A program made the translations under genes and the position numbers. Shown piece after piece: positions 1 to 10,844 of a stretch of DNA of 64,000 nt. Below the pieces are notes generated by a model, which was given only the letters and a program-made list of their open reading frames with translations, was not told the DNA's origin and searched no databases. The DNA is from Penium margaritaceum (lineage: Eukaryota > Streptophyta > Zygnematophyceae > Desmidiales > Peniaceae), in assembly GCA_023375785.1 (NCBI GenBank), contig SZWC01002410.1, positions 4,780 to 68,779 on the forward strand. Direction: 5' to 3'. The first letter of the stretch is position 1. The number at the start of each line of letters is the position of its first letter.

Positions 1-493
1 AGATCCAACGGTCGGATTGAGAGTTATGCTCAAAACGAGGTCGGCCAGGGCTACACTCTTCTCTATGAGTAAGACTGTCGCCTTGTGATGACCATAACTC
101 TCTTATTTCTTTGTCAACTTTAAAAATTGGCACATGCGAATTGTAGTATTTTTCCTAAGCTTTCCATTGGTGCAAAAATATTTGCATTCCATCATTCGTT
201 TGGGAGAAACGCCGTTTACAAACTGGCTGGTCTGAGTTGGAGTAGGAGCAGAAGCATACCCTGTTTTCAAGAGGGCATATCTTTTGAAATGCCCTATTGA
301 TGACCCTGTTTTATGGGTCGATCTGGAAGGTTTTGAGCTGAATTTTCCAGTGGTGGACTCATTTTTTCAAAATTCCCAGTCTGCTAGCACTTACCGTCCA
401 TTTTCTTTCAGACAGATTTCTGGCAGAAGCAGCAGCAGAAGCAGGGGTAGCGCCGCCATCCAAGGGCAGTGCTCAGCATCACCAAGGCTCAAA
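1..493 (+). other. Untranslated leader of A1
   Basis: This is the stretch between primer site and gag, shared with A3 (13924-14518), A8 (46284-46928) and A9 (50046-50692). Its first 20 bases include GATCCAACGGTCGGATTG, which recurs inside the family A LTR (for example near 4889). The reading frame ahead of gag is in phase with gag in four copies. Whether it was ever translated cannot be told. Confidence 0.75.
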
Positions 494-1351
494 ATGGCAG
501 CAGCTGGCGTTGTGAAAGCAGCCCAGCCTTTGGAGAGGCTGGAGGGACGTGCCAACTTCACATTTTAGAAGATCCGTACCCGCCTCTTTTTGGAGGAGAG
601 GGGCTTGTGGGAGGTGGTGAGCGGCGACGAGCCGGCTCCAGTTCCACAGGCAAAAGGCATCACCGCAGCGCAGGTGGTGGCGGGGAAGACGCCGCAAAAG
701 GGTGCAGCTGATGTGGGTTCTTCTGCAGCTGTACCAGCGACGTACGAGGAGTGCAAGAAGAAGGATAGGCAGGCCTACAGGTTGCTTGTTAACACCATCT
801 CCAACCCGCATCTTTAGTACGTGACTGACAAGGCTATTGCAAAGGAGGGGTGGGACACGTTGTGCAAGAAGTATGAGAGCAAGGATCCTGCATTCCTCAT
901 GCTTTTGGAGGAAAAGATGATGGCGCTGAAAATGCAGGGTGGTGAAGGGACGGAGGCGTATCTAGACAGGGCAAAGGAGCTGGCGAAACAGCTGAGAGCG
1001 ACCAGCAACCCTCTGGAAGAGACGCGCTTCATCCTCCTCTTGCTGAGGGGACTCCCAACCAGCTATGACACGGTGCGAGAGACGCTGGAGTGCCAGCCAA
1101 CTCTCGACCTCGACTTCATCTGCACACACCTGGTGCAGGTGGAATTGCGTCGCAATGCAGCAAAGCGCAATGGCGGCAGCAGCAGTGAAGCAGCTTTCAT
1201 GGCCATGTGCTCACGCAACCAGCAGCAGCAGCAGACCGGGCAGCAGAGAGGGAAGAAGAAGGGCAAGTGCCACTATTGCCAGAAAGAGGGGCACTACAAG
1301 AAAGAGTGCTTCAAGTTCAAGAGGGACCAGAAGGAGCAGCAACAGCAGTAA
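494..1351 (+). pseudogene. gag: gag fossil of A1
   Basis: Gag forms the virus-like particle and binds element RNA. The start is the ATG at 494 (MAAAGVV), shared with A3 and A9. The N-terminal half carries the copia gag signature (LERLEGRANFTFWKIR, then LLVNTISNPHL and LMLLEEKMMALKMQG). A CCHC zinc knuckle (CHYCQKEGHYKKEC) lies near 1270-1310. A CAG-rich stretch reading as polyglutamine follows and links gag to protease. It is broken. Confidence 0.85.
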
Positions 1352-1435
1352 CAGCAAAAGCAGCAATCTCCACAGCAACAGCAACAGCAGTCACAGCAAC
1401 GCCAGCAGCAGCAGCAGCAGCAGAACCAGACTGGC

Positions 1436-4400
1436 GTGTGCCATTTTGGCAATATGAACGTCGCCAAGGAGGTGCGCGACCGCCTCTTCATGGCGAAGTC
1501 TGACATGTCGCAAAAGGAAAAGGCGGATCTGGCGTGGTACAAGGACTCGGGGTGTACCAAGAGTCTAACGCACCACAAGGAGAGGTTCACGCAGCTGCTC
1601 TCCATTCCCCCCCGTCCAATTGCTTTGGGTGATGATCGGGTGGTGTATGCTGAGGGGATTGGGATTGTGGAGATGTGGTTGGAGACCCCACGTGGCATTG
1701 AAGTGGGAGTTTTCCATGGCGTGCTGTATGTACCTGATGCTGCGTTCAATCTTCTCTCAGTGTCCTCTCTCACCAACACAGGACTATGCGTTGTTTTTGA
1801 CAATGATAATGGCTACATCCTCAACAAGGAAACAGGAGAGGACTTGGCCAAGTCGGTGAAGGAGGGCGACATGTACCGCCTGCTTGGGGCGACCAAGATC
1901 CCGCGTGAGCAGAGTCTTGCAGTAGTGGTGCAGGCGATAGATGGTGAGATCAGGCATGCGCGCTACGGCCACATCGGCATGCGCGCCTTGCAGCAGCTTC
2001 AAGCAAAGCACATGGTGCGTGACCTGCCTACCATCTCTAACTTTGAGCAGCAGTTATGCATCGGCTGTTTGGAGTGGAAGCAACATCGCGAACCGTTCTC
2101 TAGAGCAGGGAAGCGTGCAAAAGAGGTGTTGGAGCTGGTCCATACGGACTTGTGCGGACCGATGCAGACCCAGAGCTTTGGAGGCTCTAGGTATTTTCTC
2201 ACTTTCATTGATGATTTCAGCCGTTACACTGTTGTGTACTTCCTTTCCTCCAAGGACCAGTGCTTTGACAGGTTCAAGGAGTTCAAGGCCATGGTGGAGA
2301 ACCAGACTGGCAAGAACATGAAGGCGTTGCGCAGCGATCGCGGTGGAGAATACCTAAGCAAGGAGTTCCAGGACTACCTCGCAGTAGGTGGCATCAAGGC
2401 GCAGCGTACCGCGCCATACTCGTCGCAGCAGAACGAGGTAGCAGAACGCGCCAACTGTACCATTGTGGAGTCGGCGCGCTCCATGCTGCACGCGGCCCGG
2501 CTGACCTACGACTTCAGGGCTAAAGCCGTGAGCACTGCGGTCTACATCAAGAACCGCAGTCCAACCAAGGCCCTGGAGCAGATGACGCCTTACGAGGCGT
2601 GGTTCGGCAAGAAGCCGAGCGTTGGTCATCTTCGCGCGTTTGGCAGCTTGGCGCACATGCACGTGCCAAAGGAGAAGCGGCAAAAGTGGGACGCGAACAG
2701 TGCGCAGATGCTGATGATTGGCTACGACGTGGCAAGCAAGGCGTATCGCCTCTACGAGAGGGATACAGGCCACGTCATCATCTCCAGGGATGTCGTCTTC
2801 AACGAGAGCAACGTCATCGGCACCAACATCGTGTGTGAAGAGGCAGCAGAACCAGCAGCAGACGAGAAAGTGGGAGCAGAAATTCTTCCTAACCCAGTTT
2901 CTCCCGATCCTTCCTCTACTGTGACGGTAGGAGAATCACTCTACTCTCCCATGTCTGATGTTGCAGATACAGCAGCCTCATCGGCAGAAGCAGAGGAGGG
3001 AGATGTAGCACCACCAGCAATAGCAGTTGTACCAGCAGCACCGCGCCAGCCGCCCGCTAACGCTCCAGCATCAGGTCGTAGGTACCCTCTTAGGGTGCGT
3101 TACAAGCCTGGTGAGCGCGGCCATTTCTGGATGCTACAGAAACCAGAACAAATGAACGTCGCAGTTGCAGCAGATTCAGATGAGCCAACGTCGTACAAGG
3201 AGGCCATGGCTGCACCGGATGTAGCAGATTGGGCATAAGCCATACAGCAGGAGATACAGTCGCAGCTGGACAACGGCACGTGGGAGCTGACTGAGCGTCC
3301 ACCAGGACGTAAGGTGATCAAGTGCAAGTGGGTCTTCAAGAAGAAGCGGGGAGCAGATGGTAACCTGGAAAAGTACAAGGCGAGGCTGGTCTAAAAGGGC
3401 TACTCGCAGTAGGAGGGCATCGACTACACAACAACTTTTGCCCCTGTTGCAAAGTTTGCCTCTGTGCGTACGCTCCTCTCTTATGCAGCAGCTGAGGACT
3501 TCGAGGTTAACCACATGGATGTCAAGACGGCATTCTTGAATGGTGACTTGGAGGAGGAGATCTACATGGAGCAGCCGGAGGGGTTCGTTATGGATGGCCA
3601 GGAGCACCTAGTGTGCAAGCTACAAAAATCGCTGTACGGCCTCAAGCAAGCGTCGCGTACTTCGAACCAGAAGTTGGATGCGGCGTTGCAGTGCATCGGG
3701 TTTGAGCGCAGCGAGTGTGACTACAGCGTGTATCGCTGGCAGTATGAGCATGAGATCCTCATCATCATTGTCTATGTGGATGACATGCTCCTCCTTTCCA
3801 ACAGCATGTCTGCACTGCACGAGTTCAAGGAAGCCATGCAGGAGAGCTTCCAGATGTCTGATCTCGGGGAGGCATCATACTTCCTCGGTATCCAGATCAC
3901 GCGTGACCGCAAGTCACGCTCTCTCTCGCTACAACAAAGCTGCTACATCAAGGATGTTTTGCAGAGGTTCGGCATGGCAGAGGCAAAACCCATCAGCACG
4001 ACGCTGGAGACGCGGCAATACCTCATAAGCTTCAATGGAGAAGCAAATGCAGCTGAGCGACAGAAGTACCAGAGCGCCGTCGGCAGTCTCATGTACCTGA
4101 TGCTGGCAACCAGGCCGGACCTCGCACAGGTTGTGAGCGCTGTGAGCCAGCACTTGGCTAATCCCGGACCGGAGCACCAGAAGGCAGTGAAGCGGATCTT
4201 CCGCCACCTTGCTGGAACCATCAACATCAGCATCACCTACAACGACAATGACAACAGCATCATCGGCTACACAGACATAGATTTGGCTTCAAACCCTGAG
4301 GACCGCAAGTCCATCTCTGGACATGTGTTCCTCATGAATGGTGGGGCCATCAGCTGGTGCAGCAAGCGGCAGGTGATCGTGGCCACCTCGAGTACAGAAG

Positions 4401-4726
4401 CTGAGTACGTATCTCTCAGCTTTGGAGCCAAGGAAGCAGTTTGGCTCCAACGTCTCATGGCAGAGATGAGTGGGAGAGCAGTAGTTCTAGTTCTTGTGCG
4501 CGTCGACAACCAGAGCGCAATTGCACTCGCCAAGAATCCTGAGCACCATGCACGCACCAAGCACATTGACATCGCATATCATTTCATCAGGCACATGGTG
4601 CAGGAGGGTGCTATCAAGCTGGAGTTTACTCCAACCAGCAAGCAGGTCGCTGATTTCTGCACCAAGCCAGTCACCCGTGAGAAGCAGCAGTTCTGCATGA
4701 AGGCATGTGGACTCAGCCCACTCTGA
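1436..4726 (+). pseudogene. pol: pol fossil of A1 (protease, integrase, RT, RNase H)
   Basis: Parts in order: an aspartic protease with DSG in WYKDSGCTKSLT (about 1535-1570); integrase with an HHCC zinc domain (about 1950-2100) and a DDE core (HTDLCGP, FIDDFSRY, NEVAERA; about 2140-2480); a proline- and alanine-rich hinge (about 2850-3080); reverse transcriptase with [21 protein letters not shown] and YVDDMLLLS (about 3260-4020); and RNase H with TSSTEAEYVSLS (about 4270-4700). The end of pol reads ACGLSPL, as in the other A copies. This is the normal copia polyprotein order. It is broken, with long open stretches surviving on both sides of the hinge. Confidence 0.9.
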
Positions 4727-4745
4727 CTGCTGCAAAACGGGAGAT

Positions 4746-5483
4746 TGTTGGAAAATGAGCCATTTGGCTCAGTTTCAGGTCCACAGGAGCAAGTCCCAGG
4801 AAAGTACCAGATGCCTGCTCTGATCGTCAATCCGACCTCACCATTGGAAAGATCAGGTGGCAAAATGTCTAGGCTCCAAGTTTGAGGCCGATCCAACGGT
4901 CGGATTGGGAGATATGAATTTTCGTAGTTTCCGGGGTCATCGATCGTCGATATCCGGGTTACCATGGGCGATGGCTCCATGCCTTAGCCTGAGAAAAGAA
5001 AAAGGCAAGAGGTCCAGGGTCAAGACCTGATGGGAGAAATATCCAAAAGGGTCCTTGGTCTTAGGATTGCCTTGTCAGAGTGTGCTAACTAGGATAAAGG
5101 TACCTCTCCTTACTTTTTAGGTGAGGTGAGATCCTTGTGTACTAGCCATGGACACATGGCGATTCTCCATGGGTTTGTGGGTTATGTGACCACTAGGAGT
5201 GTGCCATGAGAGCATTCTCTAGCTCTCTAGGTCGTGTGTGAGTGGTCAGCCTAATTGCTAGGCTGATTTCCTCCCTTGTGTGAGATTATGGACTCTAGTG
5301 TGTGAGCCTTAGCCTCCATGGCTAAGTGGTGTGGCTTGTGAGAGGGCTGACTTGCCCAAGCTCTAGCTCTATATGTACTCCATCATTTTGAGTGGTTGAA
5401 CAACCATTCTTCAGCACAAGTGACGCCCTTCCAATCACATATGCTCGCTGCTCCAAGGCTCCCTCTCTCCTCAAATTCCAACA
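4746..5483 (+). repeat. 3' LTR of A1 (738 bp)
   Basis: It runs from TGTTGG after the purine tract to CCAACA. It carries the family A landmarks: a GAGCC/GGCTC hairpin at the left end, the 7-bp-stem hairpin at 5246-5266 (U3), and a TATA-like TATATGTA about 100 bp before the right end. The next base begins the tail of another A element. Confidence 0.93.
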
Positions 5484-6539
5484 GTTCTGCATAAAGGCAT
5501 GTGGACTCAGACCTCTCTGAGTACGGCAAAGTGGGAGATTGTTGGAAAAGGAGCCATCTGGCTCAGTTTGAGGTCCACAAGAGCAAGTTCTAGGAAAGGA
5601 CCAGATGCCTACTCCGATCGTCGATCCAACTTCTTCATGAAAAATATCAAGTAACAAAATGTCTACAGTCCAAGTTTGAGGTTGATCCAATGGTGCGATA
5701 AGGAGATATGAATTTTCAAAGTTTCCGAGGTCATTGACCATTGATATCCGGGTGACCATGGGCGATGGCTCCATGCCTTAGCCTGAGAAAAGAAAAAGGC
5801 AAGAGGTCCAGGGTCAAGACCTGATGGGAGAAATATCCAAAAAGGTCGTTGGTCTTAGGATTTCCTTGTCGGAGTGTACTGACTAGGATAAAGGTACCTT
5901 TCCTCACTTTTAGGGTCAGATGAGATCCTTGTGTGCTAGCCATGGAGACATGGCGATTCTCCATGGGATTGTGGGTTATGTGACCACTAAGAGTGTGCCA
6001 TGAGAGTATTTTCTAGCTCATTAGGTCGTGTGTGAGTGGTCAGCCTGATTGCTAGGCTGATTTCCTCCCTTCTGTGAGATTATGGACTCTAGTGTGTGAG
6101 CCTTAGCCTCCATGGCTAAGTGGTGTGGCTTGTGAGAGGGCTGACTTGCCCAAGGTCTAGCTCTATATGTACTCCATCATTTTGAGTAATTGAATAACTA
6201 TTCTTCAGCACAAGTGATGCCCTTCGAATCACACATGCTTGCTGCTCCANAAGAGTGTGCCATGAGAGTATTTTCTAGCTCATTAGGTCGTGTGTGAGTG
6301 GTCAGCCTGATTGCTAGGCTGATTTCCTCCCTTCTGTGAGATTATGGACTCTAGTGTGTGAGCCTTAGCCTCCATGGCTAAGTGGTGTGGCTTGTGAGAG
6401 GGCTGACTTGCCCAAGGTCTAGCTCTATATGTACTCCATCATTTTGAGTAATTGAATAACTATTCTTCAGCACAAGTGATGCCCTTCGAATCACACATGC
6501 TTGCTGCTCCAAGGATCCCTCTCTCCTCCAGATACAACA
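5484..6539 (+). mobile_element. A2: tail and 3' LTR of a second family A element
   Basis: Bases 5484-5539 match the last codons of family A pol (ACGLRPL) and the purine tract GTGGGAGA. An LTR follows at 5540-6539. The LTR is lengthened by an unresolved repeat (5989-6249 equals 6251-6511); without it the length is about 738 bp. The simplest reading is that A1 inserted near the end of A2's pol, leaving the rest of A2 left of the window. The right edge abuts family B sequence, so A2 is probably nested in B1, with GACTT (6540-6544) the expected target duplication. Confidence 0.82.
5989..6511. other. Unmerged contig overlap around N at 6250
   Basis: Bases 5989-6249 recur exactly as 6251-6511 on either side of one N. 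A tandem copy that starts and stops exactly at an N is best read as two contig ends joined without merging. Confidence 0.88.
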
Positions 6540-7839
6540 GACTTGACCAACACAACCCACTCTCCTGATTTGGGAGCATGGACAGAGTCTAGTGACTCTC
6601 CCTTGCCGAGCGTTTGTTCATCAATGTCGACATGTCGTCTCATGATGAGGTTTTCCAGCCGTTTGGTCCCACAGCCCGTATGTCTTGTGTGCGGTGTCGT
6701 ATTCGACCATTATACAGAACCGCATGCATCAAGCTTGCCACTTCCTTTTGCTGCTTGGACCTTTGACCAAGCAGTAAAATCAAAGACCCACAAGCGTGAG
6801 GCATCTAGCTTCCTCCCTGACCAAGCCTCCTGTGGCGTCCAGAGCTGCTTCTCTTACTACTTCTTACCACGTCTTTCAAGCAGGGCTGCCGGTCCACAAG
6901 GTAGCAAGTAGTTCTTGCAGCTTCAGCCCAGAACCAAGATGGGAGTTTCGGCGTTGAAGAGCATGCTTCGTGTCATGCCAAGGATAGTCTGGTTCATCCG
7001 CTTGGCAACGCCATTGCTTTGGGAGGTATAAGGCGTAGTGGTGTGGTGCTTGATACCGTGTTGGCTCAACCAGCCTTTAAACGCCTTGTACTCACCATTG
7101 TTGTCTGTGCGGAGTGCTTTGACCTTCTTGCTTGTCTGCTGCTCTACCATCGGGATTAACTCTTGTAGCTTCTCGTTGACCTTTTCCTTTGTCTTCAAGA
7201 AGTAGATCCACATCTTGCGACTATGGTCATCAATAAAGCTCAAGAAATACTTGTTACCGCCATTTGAAGGGGTATCGAATGGTCCGTACACAGCACTGTG
7301 AATGAGGTCCAAGATTCCAGCCGCACGTTGCCCATTACGCTCAAAGGACTTTCTCTTTGCCTTGCCTAAGAGGCATGGCTCACACAGCTTTTGCATTTTC
7401 CCTCATCCTTGGCCTTCCATCCCTCCATCATATTAACCACTTCGTGCTCCTGCATAGCTTGCAGTGTGCAATCGACCACATGGCCAAACCGCCTGTGCCA
7501 CAGCTCAACATTTGTGTTGGTGGAGTAGGCGGCCATGGTGACGGCTTGTGGTGCAACATTCCGCTTTGGAGACTTTGGCTTTTCAACCACCGCATATCCC
7601 TCATTTGTACTTTCAAGGGGTTTGGTTTGCAACATGTAGAGTCCATCAACTCCTGGGACCTGTGCGACAAGACTCTCCTTGGGATACGGATATTGATGTC
7701 CTTGTTCTTGACAATCACGGTCTCCTCCTCCGTGAAGACAAGCGTTATGTCGTGGTCTGTGATTTTGGACATTGACAAGAGGTTTGCCGCAAAAGACAGC
7801 ATGTAGACGATGTTCTCCAGCTTCAAGTCTTTTTAGCAC
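6540..7839 (-). pseudogene. pol: pol fossil of B1 (protease, integrase, hinge)
   Basis: Integrase is recognised by CEPCLLGKAKRKSF (end of the HHCC zinc domain), NKYFLSFIDDHSRKMWIYFL and SNGVAKRMNQTI of the DDE core (6923-7396). Protease and the segment after it lie at about 7428-7839 (VYMLSFAANLLSMSKITDHD). The hinge fragment at 6540-6900 matches the same part of B8 (about 60930-61290). It is broken. Confidence 0.82.
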
Positions 7840-9440
7840 CGTTCACATTGATATTGGTCAACTTATTTCCCTCCCCTTGCGCATAGACAAGATTGCCGTT
7901 GGCATACCTCAAGCGACGTTCATTGTCCTCAATGGAGATGAACCCATCCTTCTCCCTTGAAGAGTGGTGGTTCGTGCAAGAGTCCAGCCGGTAGGCTCCA
8001 CGCTTGATCAATGCCGCTCCCTTGGCTGCTTGCATGCTCCTAGCAATCATGTTTTTCAATTCCTTCTTACTCTTTGCTTTTTCCTCATATCTACCACCAT
8101 CATCTTCGTCTTCCTTCTTGGGAGCCCTGCACTCCCGTGCCCAATGCCCAGGCTTGCATGAGTTATGGCACTTCCCAGGACGCTTTGAACTCTTTCCACC
8201 ACCATTATTGCCTTTTCCTCCACCGTAACCGCTTCCGCTACTCTTCTGACTAGAAAAGGAGTTGTTGCTACGACCATCGTATTGTGCAGCAAAGACTAAA
8301 ATGTTAGCCTCACTGCCGCTGTGACATATGGCCTTGTTACGGACATACTCAGACACTGCGTCATACGTCAAAGCCTCCTCTTTCTAACCGCCGAAGACAG
8401 TTATCAGAAGATCCCAGCTTTTAGGTAGCGCCATGAGGAGGATCATGACCTGTATATTGGTGTGGATTTTCTACTTCATTTGGGTCACTTGCTGTAGCTG
8501 TCCTTGAAACTGCAACAGGAAGTCCGGAATCGACTTTCCCTCGCTCACCCTCATCAAAATCAGCTTTTGTAGGATGAAGAGGCAATTTGCGAGAGCTGTT
8601 GATTGTGTCACTCCACACTTGGCCACCGTCTGGAATAATCAGCACCGACAGGCAAACTGCCGACCGCCCTTGGTATTTCAACCAAGGTAGAGATCACCCA
8701 CGGAGTGGTGTTTCCACACTGAAAGGTTCACTTAGCTTATCCCAACCGTGGCCGGAGAGTGTTCCAAACTCTCACCCAACTGGCAATGCTACACACCAAA
8801 GTGTACACTTGCACTTGTTCTTCACCCTCCTTTTTGGTTACCAACAAGGGATTAGTTTTCTCCCAAGTCTCAAGAGTAAGAGATGATATGTTATCACATT
8901 CACATGACAGGCCTTATATAGTCTCTGGACAGTGCTCCCAGTGGCTCCTTGGAGGGGCCTCCTCCCAAGGCCACCCAAGACAGTGTCATCAGCTTTGATG
9001 ACATGGCACCCTCTGTGATTGCCAAGTGCCGTTTGATCCACCTTAGAGGTTTCTAGGAAGCTTCCTCGGTCCCTTTTAGTCACAAAGAAAATCTTGGTCC
9101 TGGCGGGATTCGACCCCGGACCTCTCGCTTGCGAGACGATGCCTTCACCCACTAGGCTGTAGGAAGTTTTCCTAAGGAGCATGCACCAAGTAGACTACCA
9201 AGAGTAGACCAAGGGGACTTACTCCACAAGGATGAGTAGTGCATGCCTTGTCTCTCTCAGCCTCTCTTGCATGTCCTTCGGGGACTTGTGCTATATGCGC
9301 AATGCATACCCATTCTAAATCTTCCGCTGATTGGACCAGGGGCATACACAGAACATAACAGATTGGTGCACATGTGTAAGCTTCTCATAAGTCTTTCATG
9401 CATGTGTGATACTTTGGAGGTGACATCCCCCCATTGACCT
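7823..9440 (-). pseudogene. gag: gag fossil of B1, interrupted by a solo LTR
   Basis: The C-terminal part (7823-8371) has a serine/glycine-rich spacer, a zinc-knuckle motif (KCHNSCKPGHWARECRAP) and the start of protease (RLDSCTNHHSS). The N-terminal part is at 8421-8605 and 9366-9440. The solo C LTR at 8606-9360 separates the parts. B4 (21816-22148) shows the same N-terminal region. It is broken and shorter than in B4. Confidence 0.78.
8606..9360 (-). repeat. C1: solo LTR of family C in B1 gag, TSD GATTG
   Basis: The 755-bp sequence runs from TGTCAC to CATAACA (TGTTATG...GTGACA on the minus strand) and matches the LTRs of C2. It is flanked by GATTG at 8601-8605 and 9361-9365, an exact 5-bp target duplication. 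No internal sequence remains, as expected after LTR-LTR recombination. Its tRNA-like module lies near 9095-9165. Confidence 0.94.
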
Positions 9441-9861
9441 GCTCGACAGTGAGCGTTGTGGGTGTTGTCATACTGCCTCTCTGCTTCTTTGCTTCTGTGC
9501 TTCGTTGAGGCCGAAGTAGGCTAATATAGGCTTTTCTTTACTACCGGTTTAGAAGGTGCAGATCCGTCGCTTACTCCTCAGCCGTTGATCACCTACAAAT
9601 AGAGAGGAACACACACTAGCAAATTAAGGTTCCTGCCTCCAAGGGCATAGCTTATCCTGGTTAGGGTCCAAGGGTCGTACCTCAAAGGGCTGATCTTATC
9701 CTTGGTCCTTGTTCCCTGAGTGCCAGTAACCGTCGTTGGAGTTGATGGAACAAATGGAGCGGATGGAGCTTGATGGAGCTGATGCGCGCAACAAGACAAA
9801 GAGGGCGATACAGTGCGCAGAAGCGTGTCTTACAACTAACCAGTGTGGGCCCATAACCCTT
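9441..9861 (-). other. Leader and half-tRNA primer site of B1
   Basis: This is non-coding leader between gag and the 5' LTR. The primer site is at 9845-9859: GTGGGCCCATAACCC on the plus strand is identical to the anticodon-arm region of plant initiator tRNA-Met, so the minus-strand element RNA is complementary to it. The contig-overlap repeat copies it again at 10068-10082. Confidence 0.75.
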
Positions 9862-10187
9862 TGTGAACCAGCCTGAGGCGACGGTCTAGAAAACGGGTTC
9901 CGACACAATGGTTCCCACCGACCGCTCTTGGTATTGCAACCAAGAGATGATATCACCCTCAGAGNTGATGGAACAAATGGAGCGGATGGAGCTTGATGGA
10001 GCTGATGCGCGCAACAAGACAAAGAGGGCGATACAGTGCGCAGAAGCGTGTCTTACAACTAACCAGTGTGGGCCCATAACCCTTTGTGAACCAGCCTGAG
10101 GCGACGGTCTAGAAAACGGGTTCCGACACAATGGTTCCCACCGACCGCTCTTGGTATTGCAACCAAGAGATGATATCACCCTCAGAG
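9743..10187. other. Unmerged contig overlap around N at 9965
   Basis: Bases 9743-9964 recur as 9966-10187. The copied block spans the leader, primer site and left end of the B1 5' LTR, so the LTR edge and primer site appear twice. Confidence 0.87.
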
Positions 10188-10844
10188 CCAAGGTTCCACA
10201 CTGAGCAGTTTAGAGGAATCACTTCCTTGTACTGTGTCCGTGGCACCTGGTCACTTTCGCGTGAGGAGCGAACTCCTGGGAATCAATGCTTCTTTAGTGT
10301 CTGCCTTTGGTGGACAACTCTGTGAGGAGTCTCAAAAGTAAGAACTGTACTCAATGACAGGCAACAAATAGGTTCTTATAGTCCTAGTGCCAGCCTTAGC
10401 CTAGGCGTGCAATGGCTCCTTGGATGAGCCACTTTGGGGGTGATCTGGATTGCGTCATACCCCCTGCCTACATGGCGCTCCTTGGGACCGCCAAGTAGCG
10501 CCAGCCACCAGGAAGGACCTTAGAATGTTCTAAGATGTCTCTTAGAACATTTCTCTCCCCCTTCCGGTCACAAAGAAAATTAGTCACCGGGCAAGGATTT
10601 GACCTAGTGACCTCTCGTTCCAGACACTAACTCTGGAACATCTAAGCCACAAGGAGTTGTCCTAGGTAGTATTTGCTGGCTATACTATCTAGATTAGACC
10701 AAGGGGACTTGCTCCTAGGGAGTAGTGCATGCCTTGTCTATCAGGACCAGACTTAGGGGACTTACTCCAAGGGAGTACTGCATGCCTAGTCCGTCTGTAC
10801 CTGTCCAAGTATCAGCCATGGACAGTGAGCATATCAGGTCAAAA
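10085..10844 (-). repeat. 5' LTR of B1 (about 760 bp)
   Basis: It is bounded by the primer site on the left and the GCATATCAGGTC terminus on the right. It contains the family B tRNA-like module (about 10565-10650, minus strand), the CGCCA/TGGCG hairpin and the imperfect tandem unit near its 5' end. Integrase sequence of B2 starts at 10845. Confidence 0.86.

Larger units (their letters stand above)
1..5483 (+). mobile_element. A1: family A Ty1/copia element, 5' LTR outside the window
   Basis: A1 has the Ty1/copia order: leader (1-493), gag with a CCHC knuckle, then protease, integrase, reverse transcriptase and RNase H in pol, a purine tract (about 4736-4744) and a 3' LTR at 4746-5483. The window opens inside the leader, which matches the leader that follows the primer site in A9. 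Integrase before reverse transcriptase separates it from Ty3/gypsy. It is broken, with roughly half a dozen breaks. A 56-bp tail of a second family A element follows at once, so A1 is probably nested in A2. The family call is secure; the nesting is inferred from one edge only. Confidence 0.93.
6540..10844 (-). mobile_element. B1: family B Ty1/copia element, minus strand, truncated at A2
   Basis: Reading leftwards from 10844: 5' LTR (10085-10844), half-tRNA primer site, leader, gag with a zinc knuckle, protease, integrase and the hinge before RT, ending at the A2 LTR. The RT, RNase H and 3' LTR are not in the window and probably lie beyond A1/A2. A solo family C LTR interrupts gag at 8606-9360. 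The right LTR edge lies directly in integrase sequence of another B copy (B2), so B1 is itself probably nested. It is broken, with about ten breaks. Confidence 0.87.

Noticed and set aside
1294-1803. Cysteine-rich minus-strand frame opposite the A1 linker
   Set aside because: The cysteine runs are the reverse of CAG repeats, so this is a shadow of the gag-pol linker.
5989-6511. Genuine tandem duplication in an LTR
   Set aside because: The copies meet exactly at an N, and the same pattern occurs at five other Ns. An assembly overlap is the simpler reading.
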